The notes under the pieces: model-generated
What the model saw: only the letters and a program-made list of their open reading frames with translations
What the model was told of the DNA's origin: nothing
Database searches by the model: none
Shown here: in pieces, positions 41,043-51,174 of the stretch
Position numbering within the stretch: position 1 is the first letter of the stretch
Layout: each line of letters opens with the position of its first letter
Assembly (NCBI GenBank): GCA_903906695.1
Contig: CAIVLG010000142.1
Location: 1-64,000 of the forward strand
DNA from: an uncultured beta proteobacterium
GTDB lineage: Bacteria; Pseudomonadota; Gammaproteobacteria; Burkholderiales; Burkholderiaceae_C
Length of the DNA: 64,000 nucleotides
Direction: 5' to 3'
Translations under genes and position numbers: made by a program

Positions 41043-41911
41043 CAGTTCACCTCTTTGTCGATACCGACATAAAACACGTTGGGGTGGTTGCCGGTATCGG
41101 GTCTGAGTACCTCGACCCGGTTATTGCGTATAAAGAGACTGACCGGGCTCTGTTTGTCATTCTGATCGCCGAAAACGCGCGCGCCCACCGGGCAGACCTC
41201 GACGCAGGCCGGGTTCATGCCTTTGGTGATACGGTGATAGCACCAATTGCATTTGTCAGCGATGCCCTTGTCTTCATTGAAGTAACGCACGCCGTAGGGG
41301 CAGGCTTGTACGCAGTAGCGGCAGCCGATGCAGTAGGTGGGGTCGATCAGCACTACGCCATCTTTGGTGCGGAAGGTGGCGCCCGTCGGGCACACCTGCA
41401 CACAAGAAGGGTCGCTGCACTGGTTGCACAGTTTGGGCACAAAGAAGGCTTTTTCGACCTTGGCATCCTTGTAGCGGTTGGCAAAGCGAAATTCCTTTTC
41501 CGAGCCGGACGCTGCGATGTTGACCGGGTCGGACTGGCTGTCGATATGGACATGGGGATCGCCTTCGATCTGCACATAACGTTCAACCCAGGTGCGGAAC
41601 TGATGCGCATTGTGCGGGACGTCGTTTTCGGTCTTGCAAGCCTCAACGCAGCGCAGGCAGCCGATGCATTTGGTGGCATCGACACCGAAACCCCATTTGT
41701 GCTTGGTCCAGTCGTAATCTTTGTTCGGAAACGAGGCACCTGCCGGAGCGTCGCCGGCGGGCGCTGTTTCAGTTTTTGCTGCGACCACCGGAATGCCCGC
41801 CAGCGCCGAGATGCCGACGGCTGCTACTCCAGCGCAGGCAGCTGCTTCGCCAAGCTTACCCAGGAAAGCGCGCCGCGCCGGTCGCACAGGTTTGGAATCT
41901 TGATTGCTCAT
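41042..41911 (-). CDS. Tat-exported 4Fe-4S ferredoxin-type protein (NrfC/PsrB-like)
   Basis: RRAFLGKLG twin-arginine motif; CIGCLRCVEACK, CNQCSDPSCVQVCP, CIGCRYCVQACP, CNWCYHR clusters. Confidence 0.9.
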   Translation of the reverse strand: MSNQDSKPVRPARRAFLGKLGEAAACAGVAAVGISALAGIPVVAAKTETAPAGDAPAGASFPNKDYDWTKHKWGFGVDATKCIGCLRCVEACKTENDVPHNAHQFRTWVERYVQIEGDPHVHIDSQSDPVNIAASGSEKEFRFANRYKDAKVEKAFFVPKLCNQCSDPSCVQVCPTGATFRTKDGVVLIDPTYCIGCRYCVQACPYGVRYFNEDKGIADKCNWCYHRITKGMNPACVEVCPVGARVFGDQNDKQSPVSLFIRNNRVEVLRPDTGNHPNVFYVGIDKEVN

Positions 41912-41927
41912 GGTATTGCGCCTTGCC

Positions 41928-42905
41928 TTATTTGGTGGACTGGCAGCTCTGCGCCGCGTAGAACGCGGCCAGGTCTGCAATGTTGGCATCGCTCAGGCTC
42001 TTGGCCGCGCCTGACATCATCGGATCTTTGCGCAGGCCGGCGCGGAATGCCTTGAGCGCATTGACCAGGTAGCCTGGCTTCTGCGCCGCCAGCTTCGGCC
42101 AGGCCGGATTGGCGCCGGCACCGGTTGCACCGTGGCAGGCAGCGCAGTTCTCGGCCAAGGCTTTGCCCGCCGCAACATTGCCAATCGGTTTCGCGGGCGG
42201 CGTCCCTTTGCAACTGCTGCTCGCGAAGTAGACGGCAAGATTCTGGATGTCGGCGGCGCTCAGGTCCTGGGCCAGCGGCGTCATCATGGCATCCTTCTGG
42301 TCACCGGATTTGTAGGCCCCGAGTATCCGTGCCAGATAAGCGGCATTCTGCCCGGCAAGGGTGGGCCAGGTGTCGTTCGGGCTATTTCCGTCGGCGCCGT
42401 GGCAGCTGGCACAGTCACCAGCAAGCTTCTTGCCGGCTGCGGCATCACCCGTCACCTTGACGGCGTTGGCCACGATCTTGGGCGAATGCGGGTTGTGGCA
42501 AACGACGCATTGCTGTGGGCTGTTGTGCTTGGCCACCTCGATTTGCGGCTGCGTGCCCGGTCTGCCCGTCATTGCTTCATGACACAAGGTGCACAGTTTG
42601 ATGCTGTCTTTTGGAACCGGTAGCTTGTTCTTGTCGGTATGGCCCAGGGCCGCACCGTGGCATATTTCACAGTTCACCGATTTATGGCTGCCCGCTGACC
42701 ACACCGCATGACGTTCAGTATGGCACGCCTTGCAGTATTTTGCAGTCTGATGCACGGGTACTTTTGCGGCAATTTCCGGCACTGAATTGGCGCGGTAGTG
42801 GCCGAACCGGTAAAACGAGTCCACTGTCAGATAGGGCGCGCCAATGACCGCAGCCACCACCAGGCCAATGATCAAAGCCACCAATCGAAATATATGTTTG
42901 GGCAT
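41928..42905 (-). CDS. Hexaheme c-type cytochrome with C-terminal c4-like domains
   Basis: Six CXXCH: CKACH, CEICH, CTLCH, CVVCH, CASCH, CAACH; N-terminal membrane anchor. Confidence 0.85.
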   Translation of the reverse strand: MPKHIFRLVALIIGLVVAAVIGAPYLTVDSFYRFGHYRANSVPEIAAKVPVHQTAKYCKACHTERHAVWSAGSHKSVNCEICHGAALGHTDKNKLPVPKDSIKLCTLCHEAMTGRPGTQPQIEVAKHNSPQQCVVCHNPHSPKIVANAVKVTGDAAAGKKLAGDCASCHGADGNSPNDTWPTLAGQNAAYLARILGAYKSGDQKDAMMTPLAQDLSAADIQNLAVYFASSSCKGTPPAKPIGNVAAGKALAENCAACHGATGAGANPAWPKLAAQKPGYLVNALKAFRAGLRKDPMMSGAAKSLSDANIADLAAFYAAQSCQSTK

Positions 42906-43051
42906 GCTTGCCTTTCGTTTTGTCTCGCCAAATGTTCAACAGCGGAAGGGAACTTCCTGGGTCTGGTCGTAACCGCGCCGCCTTGAAAGTCCGCGCACCT
43001 TCCGCTTCTTGTGGTGCAGCGGGCATTTTGCTCAAGTTGCCAGGAATACAT

Positions 43052-43065
43052 TTGTTCTAGATCAA
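43052..43065. promoter_or_regulatory. FNR/CRP-type site TTGTT-CTAG-ATCAA
   Basis: Divergent intergenic region between two cytochrome genes. Confidence 0.5.
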
Positions 43066-43278
43066 GGTTTTTGGCAAACGGGGCTGAGGGTATTCCCGTG
43101 CTGATTGATCGGCTTGCGTCCGGGCATGACTATGCAGCGTGCTAAAATTTTCCGGTAGGTTGAAGCAGGAAATAACCCAGGAATGGCGTCAAGCTTGTTC
43201 CCATATCTTGTCGATACAGCTCAGCCAGCACGCAATTAAGATTCGTCCTGATACGGACGATTGGTCGAGGAAAAGTTG

Positions 43279-44511
43279 ATGAAACGAAATGCTCAGTTTG
43301 TTTTCCTGAAGAGACTGCTCACCAGTCTGGTTGGCTCTTTGGCGGTGACCGCCAGTGTTGCCCAGACCGTCAATCTGGGCACTGTCAACGTGGCAGATTT
43401 CAAGGTGGTGTACGCCACCGGTCAGGACGTGGCCGAAGGCAAGCGTGTGGCCGAGACCATGTGCGTCAATTGCCACGGGCTAAACGGTGTCAGCACGCAA
43501 AAGGGCGTGCCCAACATCGCCGGCCAGAGACCGGTTTATCTGCACCTTGAATTGAAGGTTTATCAAGCCGGCGCACGCGGTGTCAACACCATGGCAAACA
43601 CCGTCAAGTACATGAACGACGATGCCATCATGAAGGTGTCTGCTTATTACGCCAGCCTCGAGCCGGCCGAGGCCAGCATTCCCAGCACCGCCAAAGCCGC
43701 ACCAGCCAAGCCGGACGCGGTCGCTTCCGGTAAAGCGGCCGCCGCCGCTTGCGGTGGTTGTCACGGCGACGCCGGCGTCAGCAAGACCGCTGGCATGCCC
43801 AGTCTGGTCGGACTCGACCCGAAATACTTTGTCGCCGCCATCAATGCCTACAAGGGCGGTCAGCGCAAGCATGACATGATGAAGGCATTGGTCTCGGAAC
43901 TGACTGAGACCGAGATCAACAACATCGCGCTTTACTATGCGCTGCAAAAACCTGAAAAAGCGCAGACGCCAGGGACGGGCAATGCCGCTGCCGGCAAGAC
44001 GGCTGCCGCCGGTTGCGTCGGCTGCCACGGCGAAGGCGGCGTCAGCGGTCAGGCAACTACCCCCAGTTTGGCGGGGCAGGAATCCCAATATTTTGTCGCT
44101 GCGATGCGCTCCTACAAGGAGGGTTCGCGCAGCGATGCCACCATGAAGGGGCCGGCCAGCTCGGTTGACGAAGCCACCGCCAAGAATCTGGCCGCCTTCT
44201 ATGCCAGTCAGGCACCGCAGGCTCCCAAAGTCGGGCGGCCCCTGACCGTAGCCGAGTGGGCAGAGCGCTGCGACCGCTGCCATGGCGTCAACGGCAATAG
44301 CACCGATCCGCGCTCGCCGGCCATTGCTTCGCAACGCGTCGACTATCTGGAAAAGGTGCTGCGCTCCTACAAGAAAGGCGAGCGCAAGAGCAAGGAAATG
44401 GTCGTGATGACCGAAGGGCTGGATGATGCGCTGGTCGAAGGACTCGCCAAATACTATGCGCGACAAAAGGCGCGCGCTATCGCCTACCTGGTCCTGCCTC
44501 CACCGAAGTGA
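43279..44511 (+). CDS. Tetraheme cytochrome c (c4/c553-like)
   Basis: CVNCH, CGGCH, CVGCH, CDRCH; signal peptide. Confidence 0.85.
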   Translation: MKRNAQFVFLKRLLTSLVGSLAVTASVAQTVNLGTVNVADFKVVYATGQDVAEGKRVAETMCVNCHGLNGVSTQKGVPNIAGQRPVYLHLELKVYQAGARGVNTMANTVKYMNDDAIMKVSAYYASLEPAEASIPSTAKAAPAKPDAVASGKAAAAACGGCHGDAGVSKTAGMPSLVGLDPKYFVAAINAYKGGQRKHDMMKALVSELTETEINNIALYYALQKPEKAQTPGTGNAAAGKTAAAGCVGCHGEGGVSGQATTPSLAGQESQYFVAAMRSYKEGSRSDATMKGPASSVDEATAKNLAAFYASQAPQAPKVGRPLTVAEWAERCDRCHGVNGNSTDPRSPAIASQRVDYLEKVLRSYKKGERKSKEMVVMTEGLDDALVEGLAKYYARQKARAIAYLVLPPPK

Positions 44512-44553
44512 AATTCACAACAGCCAACCCAACCCCTCTTTACGGACAGATCA

Positions 44554-45339
44554 ATGAGTACTTCGCCCCTGCATCGCCATTACCTGCATTTTTCGGAGTT
44601 GCCCACCAGCCTGCGCGTGATGCAAACCGCTGTGCTGCTCGTGCTTGGCTTGGCCTACATGTTTGCAGCGCTCTATTTGTTCCATGTCTACTCCGGGCGC
44701 GATGGCAATCCCAATGATCTGTCTTACGACGATCTGGTGATTGCCTATGCCGGCAGCGGCAAGGGATCCAAGCTGGAGGCGGCGCTGCGCGGCCCGATGT
44801 CGAGCATGCTGCCGCCGGACGAACTCAACGTGCTCGTTGGGTGGGTTCAGAAAGGTGCCGACAAGAGTCAGTATGAAACGACGATCAAGCCAATGGTGGA
44901 AAAACGCTGCCTGAGCTGTCATGACGGTAGCAACCCGCATTTGTTGAACCTGAATGGTATGGATAACCTGCAGAAAGTCACCGAGCAGGACACTGGCGCC
45001 GACATCTTTACCCTGGTCAGGGTGTCGCATATCCACCTCTTTGGCCTGACCTTCATCTTCTATTTGGTCGGTACCATCTTCAGTCATGCCTATTTGCGAC
45101 CGGTCTGGCTGAAAGCTTCGATTGTCGGATTGCCGTTTCTTTGTCTTGCGATGGACGTACTGTCGTGGTATGTCGTCAAGCTGTATCACCCCTTCGCGTT
45201 TGTCACCATGGCCGCCGGCGCCTTGCAGGGAATGTGCTTCGCGCTGATGTGGGTGGTCTCGATGTATCAACTGTGGTTCTCCGGAACGCCTGAAGCCGTG
45301 ATGCAGCGCCAGGGTGTGGACGAGATTGCGGTCGGTTAG
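44554..45339 (+). CDS. Membrane protein with a single CXXCH
   Basis: KRCLSCHDGSNP; several TM segments. Confidence 0.7.
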   Translation: MSTSPLHRHYLHFSELPTSLRVMQTAVLLVLGLAYMFAALYLFHVYSGRDGNPNDLSYDDLVIAYAGSGKGSKLEAALRGPMSSMLPPDELNVLVGWVQKGADKSQYETTIKPMVEKRCLSCHDGSNPHLLNLNGMDNLQKVTEQDTGADIFTLVRVSHIHLFGLTFIFYLVGTIFSHAYLRPVWLKASIVGLPFLCLAMDVLSWYVVKLYHPFAFVTMAAGALQGMCFALMWVVSMYQLWFSGTPEAVMQRQGVDEIAVG

Positions 45340-45360
45340 GAAGCGAACGACCCAGCGAAC

Positions 45361-45391
45361 AAAAGCCGCCAGACTGGCGGCTTTTGTTTTT
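45361..45391 (+). terminator. Rho-independent terminator
   Basis: AAAAGCCGCCAGACTGGCGGCTTTTGTTTTT. Confidence 0.85.
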
Positions 45392-45647
45392 GAGCTTGCC
45401 AAGAAACTCCTTTGCATCGATTGGCTTGCGACCGGGGCAGCTTGTGAAATTCACCAAGTCTTGACCTGAGCGGCGCAGCCGCCCTGGCGTCTCGGATGTC
45501 TCACGAATCGTCATGAACCGCTGCGACTGCCGACTCGCTCTCCGGTAGGCAGGCGTGCGCTCCAAAGCCACTGTCTGCGTTTGCGGGTCGGTGCAGCCTG
45601 GACAGCAGCGCGCCGGCAGCGTTGAGCTGGCGGGACACGCAGGCAGG

Positions 45648-45673
45648 AAAAAAAAGGGCCTCTATCGAGGCCC
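45648..45673 (-). terminator. Rho-independent terminator
   Basis: Minus strand GGGCCTCGATAGAGGCCC followed by T-tract. Confidence 0.75.
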
Positions 45674-45690
45674 CTGCTTAGTTTGGATGA

Positions 45691-46821
45691 TTATTTGGCT
45701 GGTTGGCTCGCGTACCAGGAGGCAAGACCTTCAACGATCGCGTTGCTGTAGGGAAAGCTCATATTGTGCATGGTCGTGCTTTCGCGCTTGCCGTCACGAT
45801 AGGCTCTCAAAGCCATCACTAGGTAATCCTTGTCCTGCCCGTTCATCTTGGGCGCCGTCATGGCGGGGTTGCCTTCCTGATCGTGGCAATGGTTGCACTT
45901 GGCAGCCAGTTCCTGGATTGAACTCGGAATCTGGTCACCGGCTTTGGGCTGCTGCGAGGCATAAAAGGCCACGATGTTGTCGATGTCCTTGTCACCGAGG
46001 TTGGCTATATAGCGTTGCATGCCCCAGTTCTGGCGCGTCGTGCGGTAGGAGCGGGTTGCCTTGCCAAGGTATTCCGCGTCCTGTCCGGCCAGACTGGGCG
46101 TGGCGGAATCCACGCTGACGCCGTGTGCACCATGGCAGCCGCCGCACATGGCGCTGCTGGCTTCACCGGCGGCTGCATCACCGCGTGTTGGCGGTGCGCG
46201 CTGAACCGGTGTTTGCGCGGCAAAATAAAGCGCGAGCTTTTCTACATCCATCCGGTCTGAGTCCAGTGTGACCGATTTCATTGAAGTCTTCTTGCGGTCA
46301 TCGCGGTGGTACTCGAGTATCGCGGCGGCCAGGTAATGCGGCTGCTGGCCGGCTAGCGTGGGCGTTCCCGGTGTCTTGGCGTTGCCGTCTTCGCCGTGGC
46401 ACTTGCCGCAACTGGCGGCCAGTGCCTTGCCGGTTTCATAGGGAGAGGTGTGCTTCACGTCCTGCGCGGCGGCGACTGCGACCGGCGGCAGACTGGCAAA
46501 GTAGGCGGCTACGTTGAGCAAATCGGCCTCGCTCATCTTGGTTGCGATGTCGCGCAGGGCGGCGTGCGTGCGCTTGCCGGTCTTGTATTCGTTCAATGAC
46601 GCGAGCAGATAGGCTTCGCGTTGGGCTGCCAGATGCGGAATCGCCGGCGCCACACTTCCACCGTCCGCGCCGTGACAGGCCTTGCAGGACTTCTCGGCCA
46701 GAGCCTTGCCGGCTGCGACGTCGCCCTTGGCCACTGCGGCCTTGGCGACCTCGGTCTTTTTCTCGCCACAGCCAAACAATGCGAAGGACAAAACCACAAT
46801 GCCAAGAATCGTTTTTTTCAT
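45691..46821 (-). CDS. Tetraheme cytochrome c lipoprotein
   Basis: Lipobox SFALFGCGEKK; CKACH, CGKCH, CGGCH, CNHCH. Confidence 0.85.
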   Translation of the reverse strand: MKKTILGIVVLSFALFGCGEKKTEVAKAAVAKGDVAAGKALAEKSCKACHGADGGSVAPAIPHLAAQREAYLLASLNEYKTGKRTHAALRDIATKMSEADLLNVAAYFASLPPVAVAAAQDVKHTSPYETGKALAASCGKCHGEDGNAKTPGTPTLAGQQPHYLAAAILEYHRDDRKKTSMKSVTLDSDRMDVEKLALYFAAQTPVQRAPPTRGDAAAGEASSAMCGGCHGAHGVSVDSATPSLAGQDAEYLGKATRSYRTTRQNWGMQRYIANLGDKDIDNIVAFYASQQPKAGDQIPSSIQELAAKCNHCHDQEGNPAMTAPKMNGQDKDYLVMALRAYRDGKRESTTMHNMSFPYSNAIVEGLASWYASQPAK

Positions 46822-46995
46822 GGGAATCTCTTAGATCTATTAACGCACCAGCCGATTGCAACTGTCCGCTATTCGTGTTGACATTTGCAGCATCAAACTC
46901 GCAAACATTATATGCCCAGATCGGCTCTGAAAGTACATGCAACACCTGTGTCGCTGGGTCGAGAAACGAGTCAATGGGGCGCTGTCAATATCAAC

Positions 46996-47017
46996 AAAAA
47001 AGCCCGCTGTTGCGGGC
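46996..47017 (-). terminator. Rho-independent terminator
   Basis: Minus strand GCCCGCAACAGCGGGCTTTTTTG. Confidence 0.75.
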
Positions 47018-47075
47018 GTTTCTTGTGGGTGTGTCGTCAGGGCACACCCACTCGTCAGGGGTTCGAAATACTGGC

Positions 47076-47390
47076 TTACTTCGTGGACAAAACCCAAGCT
47101 GCCAAAGTCTTGGCTTCGGCATCGCTCACGCCGGCGCTGGGCGGCATGGGGGTGTCGCCAAAAGAGCCTTTGCCACCTTTGAGAATAACGCCGACCAGCT
47201 TGGCTTCAGCATCTTTTTGGCCAGCATACTTTTTGGCAATGGCCTGATAGCTGGGGCCGACCTTGGTCTTGTCAGCGGCGTGGCAGGTGGTGCATTTCTT
47301 CGCCTTGGCGAGTGCCTCGTCGGCAAACGCGGGGGAAGTGACGGCGACAGCTGCGGCTGCAGCGACTAGTGCTAAGAGTAAACGTTTCAT
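47076..47390 (-). CDS. Monoheme class I cytochrome c
   Basis: MKRLLLALVAAAAAVAVTSPAFADEALAKAKKCTTCHAADKTKVGPSY. Confidence 0.88.
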   Translation of the reverse strand: MKRLLLALVAAAAAVAVTSPAFADEALAKAKKCTTCHAADKTKVGPSYQAIAKKYAGQKDAEAKLVGVILKGGKGSFGDTPMPPSAGVSDAEAKTLAAWVLSTK

Positions 47391-47615
47391 AAAGTCTCCA
47401 TTAGATGGGGTTGGTTGCATAGACGTAACGCAAGGGCAGTGACTTCGGATGACAATCATTGCACTTGCTTACGCCGCGAGAGCACAGGCAAACGGGAGGT
47501 GTCCGTTCGGACCAACCGCATTTAGCCAAAATAATTCTATCTGAGAATATTTTCGGATCGGGGCGAAAATGGTCCTCCGCCCGCCCCAAATGCAGCAATC
47601 CCGGGCAAACCCTTA

Positions 47616-47629
47616 TTGATTCAGATCAA
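47616..47629. promoter_or_regulatory. Consensus FNR/Anr-type site TTGAT-TCAG-ATCAA
   Basis: Perfect palindrome, about 225 nt upstream of the monoheme cytochrome c start. Confidence 0.6.
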
Positions 47630-47681
47630 TAGCTTGGCAAATGTGCAGATCACAACTGCCGGGCTACGCGAACCAAGTCCG

Positions 47682-48089
47682 CTACTTCTTCTTACTGACC
47701 GCAGCCGCATTCGTCGCTGCATCCTTGCTCCCTTGCTTTGCGATGACCAGGTCCTTGATGGCCGGGTACTTGTCTTCCGGCAGAATCTTGTGACTGATCA
47801 GCCAGGCCTTGCTGCCGTAAGGGCGTCCCGCAATAATTTTGTCGGCTTCTGCATCGCCGATGCCCGGTAGCGTCTTGAGTTCTTCTTTCTTGGCGCTGTT
47901 GATGTCGACCAGTTTGGCTGGAGCGGCTGCCTTGGCCTTGGCAGGCTTGCTGGCCGCTGCCTTTGGTGCACTGGCCTGGCTGGCCGCGGTTTGCGGTGCG
48001 CTGGCCTTGTTCTCGGCGGCGCTGGACACGCCAGCCGACAGCAGCAGTGTGATGGCGATCAGTGTGGTGTTGGCAATGCTGAATTTCAT
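47682..48089 (-). CDS. Secreted helix-hairpin-helix (ComEA-like) protein
   Basis: KLVDINSAKKEELKTLPGIGDAEADKIIAGRPYGSKAWL; Ala-rich N-terminus with signal peptide. Confidence 0.78.
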   Translation of the reverse strand: MKFSIANTTLIAITLLLSAGVSSAAENKASAPQTAASQASAPKAAASKPAKAKAAAPAKLVDINSAKKEELKTLPGIGDAEADKIIAGRPYGSKAWLISHKILPEDKYPAIKDLVIAKQGSKDAATNAAAVSKKK

Positions 48090-48140
48090 GCGAATGTTTC
48101 CTTGATTTGGAGTGAGCGGGTAGTGTATTGGAATGCCGAA

Positions 48141-48176
48141 AAAAACCCCGAAGGCGTTGCAGCCTCCGGGGTTTTT
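48141..48176. terminator. Bidirectional-looking terminator hairpin
   Basis: AAAAACCCCGAAGGCGTTGCAGCCTCCGGGGTTTTT. Confidence 0.8.
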
Positions 48177-48198
48177 ATTGATTGCAGCGTGTTGCTGC

Positions 48199-51000
48199 TT
48201 AGTTCATGTGAACCGACTTGATATCAGCCACCTTGCCGGTGCCATGGCAGACCAGGCAGGCTTCGGGATTCGCCGTCATGTTGCCGGCGGCGGTGCGAGA
48301 GTCATAGAAGTGACCCGCATTTCCCTTCATGTGCGCAATCGCCGTCGGTGTGTCGTGGCAGGAAGCGCAAGCCGAGGTAATCGGCGAACTCACCAAAGTC
48401 GTCGCAGCAGCGTCGACGTAGGGCGCCGTGCTGGAAGTCGCGAAGTTGGTCGTGAAGCCATTGCCATAGGCGGCGCCGGCAGTCACGAACGGTGACCAGT
48501 AGGTTCCCGGAATCGGCTCATTGCCGGTCACGACCACAGGCACCGGACTCGGCACCGTACCCGTGGCGACAGTCGTCCACAGCAGACTCGGAACTGCAGC
48601 AGCGTTGGCGGCGTTGCTGAAATCGTAAGACCCAGCCACGTGGCACTGCTCGCAATTGTTCAGCACGCCCGGATAGCCAACCTTCCAGTACGTGTCGCCG
48701 GCCGAGGCTTCCCATGAGAACTTGTTGACGCGCTTGCCTGCCGCATGCAGCGAGTGCACCGCTTCCTTGATGTTCACACCCCAGCCGCTGTTGACACGGT
48801 TGACGTTGTGGCAGAAGGTGCAGGTCGGTGCATCGTTGCGCTGACCGGCATGGAAGGTCTTGGCGGTGAAGACACCGAGCGCCTGGTGGCAGGCGTTGCA
48901 ACGGGCGTTTTCAACAATGGCACGACGTGCTGTTGGAGCGGTAAAGCCGGCGGGCAGCGTGCCGCTCACGAGCTTGCTGACGTTGGGTGCAGGAACACTC
49001 AAACCACCGACTTTGTTGGTCGTGTTGTAGGCGTAACCCGCAACATTGGTCTGCGTCAGCGGTTGTGTCGTCAGCAGTCCGTAGGTGTAGCCAACGCCAC
49101 CGATCATCATCTTGGCTGCGGCCGGAATCTTCACGCCGGTCAGGGTCAGGGTGTAGTAGCCGCTGGCTGCGTCAAAGGTCAAGGTTCCCGCCGCGGTAGC
49201 CGCCATAGCGGTGCCGTCATCGTTCTTGCCGGTGCCTCTCCAGACGTTCTTGACGTAGGTGCTTACCGTTGCGTTCCAGTCGGCCGGTGACGTGATGCCA
49301 TCCTGCGGCACAGCAAAGGCCAGGTAGACGCTGGGTCCACCGACGAAGTTGTCCATCAACTCGGTCTTGCCGGTTGCGCTGTAGGTGTTGAAGACCACCG
49401 GCGTGCCGTCTTTCAGGAAGCGGAACTTGAAAACCGGTTGCGCGCTGGCGTTCAGCGTCACGCTGTTCAGATCCCAGGTCACCTGGCTGGCACCGGCTGG
49501 CAGATTGCTCTTCACCGACGCAACGCTGGATGCGTTGGTGTTGTTATTGCCGCCAGGAACCAGGTAGACGTTGCCGGGATTTGGTGGCAGCACAGCAACG
49601 TGATACACGGTTGCAATCGAAGTCGCGTCGTGGCAAACGGCACACAGCTTGTCGTCGGCCTTGGCGCCGCCGATGTGACCCGGGAACGTGCCGGCCATGT
49701 TGATGCCGCCGCCCGTGGCAAAGTTGATGCCGTCATGACAGGCACCGCAGGCAGCGATATTGGGCACATTCTTCCAGTTGTCGCCCTGCAAGGTCTTGTT
49801 GACAGCGGTGGCGGAACCATCGTGGCACTTGACGCAATTGCGCTGATCTTGCGGGTAGGTCGTTTCGTTGAACAGGATGCCACCGTAGTTGTAGCCGGTC
49901 TTGGACAACTCCTCGCCCAGGTGCAACCGATGCAGGAAGGCCGGGAAATCGCCAACGGCTCTACCAGCAATCTTGTAGGTGCTGCCGGAGTAACCGGTAG
50001 CCGTCTTGGTCGCTTCGGCGTTGCCGTACTTGCGCTGGTCGTTGTGGCAAGTCACGCAAAGCCTCGGGTCCTGGCGGCCGCCGCCGTGCACAGCAAATTT
50101 GCTGTGGCACTCAAGACAGGCCGACAGCTTCACGACTTCACGCTGCGTGTCAGTGGCAGCAACGACCTTACCGGTCGAGGGAATGAAATCATAGGTGACA
50201 TTCAGCGGGCTCTTCAGTGGCACGCCGGCGACGACCTGTACGCCGTTCGGCGTATTGGTGCCGGTGCCGGGGGCATTGCCTGAAAGCTGCAACACCACCC
50301 GGTGCGTCAGCGTCGCATCGTAGGTCAGATCGCCGAGGTCGGCAACGTCGTTGTTGACGTTGGCCGCTTTGGCCGCCGCCGCCGCTGCGGCAACAACGTC
50401 CTTGACTTTGGTGACGTCACGATAGAAGGTGTATTTGTATGTGCCGTCGCCATTGTCAACCAAAATACCTGCGTTGTCGGTGGTTGGCTTGGCTGGAAGC
50501 ACCGTGGTTGCCGTGGTCGTCGGCACCGAGGTCACGTTGTAGCTGACCCATTTGCTGGGGCTGCCATTGGCGCCGGGGACCAGCTTGGCAATGGTGAAGG
50601 CGACGTTGGGGTAGCTGGCCACAGTGGCGGTCGAACTCTTGGAAGTAACGCCCAAGCCCACGACGGGGGTACCCGTGGAGTCTGTCACCTTGAAGCTCAC
50701 GACCGGTGCGCCGGCAATGGTGACGCCAGTGACGCTACCGGCGAATTGGGCGCTCGCCCATTGGTCTGGCGTCAGCGATGCAATCTTGACAGTCGGAACT
50801 GCGTTGGCACCGGCGGGTCCGGTAGCGCCGGTGGAACCGGTAGCGCCAGCGGCGCCGGTAGCGCCAGTGGCGCCAGTGGCACCGGTGGAGCCATTGCTAC
50901 CGCCGCAACCCGCTATAGCGACCGCCAGCAGACTGGCTGCAGCGATCTTGACCCAATGGGGTGAGGGTCTACTTTTGCTCGACAAGTCGAAATACTTCAC
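48199..51000 (-). CDS. OmcA/MtrC-family decaheme c-type cytochrome lipoprotein (paralogue 3)
   Basis: Lipobox AIAGCGGS, ten CXXCH, ten Gly-X-Y triplets. Confidence 0.9.
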   Translation of the reverse strand: MKYFDLSSKSRPSPHWVKIAAASLLAVAIAGCGGSNGSTGATGATGATGAAGATGSTGATGPAGANAVPTVKIASLTPDQWASAQFAGSVTGVTIAGAPVVSFKVTDSTGTPVVGLGVTSKSSTATVASYPNVAFTIAKLVPGANGSPSKWVSYNVTSVPTTTATTVLPAKPTTDNAGILVDNGDGTYKYTFYRDVTKVKDVVAAAAAAAKAANVNNDVADLGDLTYDATLTHRVVLQLSGNAPGTGTNTPNGVQVVAGVPLKSPLNVTYDFIPSTGKVVAATDTQREVVKLSACLECHSKFAVHGGGRQDPRLCVTCHNDQRKYGNAEATKTATGYSGSTYKIAGRAVGDFPAFLHRLHLGEELSKTGYNYGGILFNETTYPQDQRNCVKCHDGSATAVNKTLQGDNWKNVPNIAACGACHDGINFATGGGINMAGTFPGHIGGAKADDKLCAVCHDATSIATVYHVAVLPPNPGNVYLVPGGNNNTNASSVASVKSNLPAGASQVTWDLNSVTLNASAQPVFKFRFLKDGTPVVFNTYSATGKTELMDNFVGGPSVYLAFAVPQDGITSPADWNATVSTYVKNVWRGTGKNDDGTAMAATAAGTLTFDAASGYYTLTLTGVKIPAAAKMMIGGVGYTYGLLTTQPLTQTNVAGYAYNTTNKVGGLSVPAPNVSKLVSGTLPAGFTAPTARRAIVENARCNACHQALGVFTAKTFHAGQRNDAPTCTFCHNVNRVNSGWGVNIKEAVHSLHAAGKRVNKFSWEASAGDTYWKVGYPGVLNNCEQCHVAGSYDFSNAANAAAVPSLLWTTVATGTVPSPVPVVVTGNEPIPGTYWSPFVTAGAAYGNGFTTNFATSSTAPYVDAAATTLVSSPITSACASCHDTPTAIAHMKGNAGHFYDSRTAAGNMTANPEACLVCHGTGKVADIKSVHMN
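50803..50892 (-). repeat. Collagen-like Gly-X-Y segment (10 triplets)
   Basis: GST GAT GAT GAT GAA GAT GST GAT GPA GAN. Confidence 0.85.
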
Positions 51001-51137
51001 ATGAGCCTCCTTAGGCGTTGACGTTAAAGAAACAAAACTCCGCTTTACACTGACTTTACAGAAAGCGATTCTGCGATCACTGGATGCCGGCTGGTTTGCG
51101 CTGGATCAAACTTGACTGTTCACACCGGTGCTGTTGT

Positions 51138-51151
51138 TTGCGTTAAATCAA
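51138..51151. promoter_or_regulatory. FNR/CRP-type site TTGCG-TTAA-ATCAA
   Basis: Upstream of decaheme paralogue 3. Confidence 0.45.
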
Positions 51152-51174
51152 TAAGGCTTCGTCAGCACAAAAAA

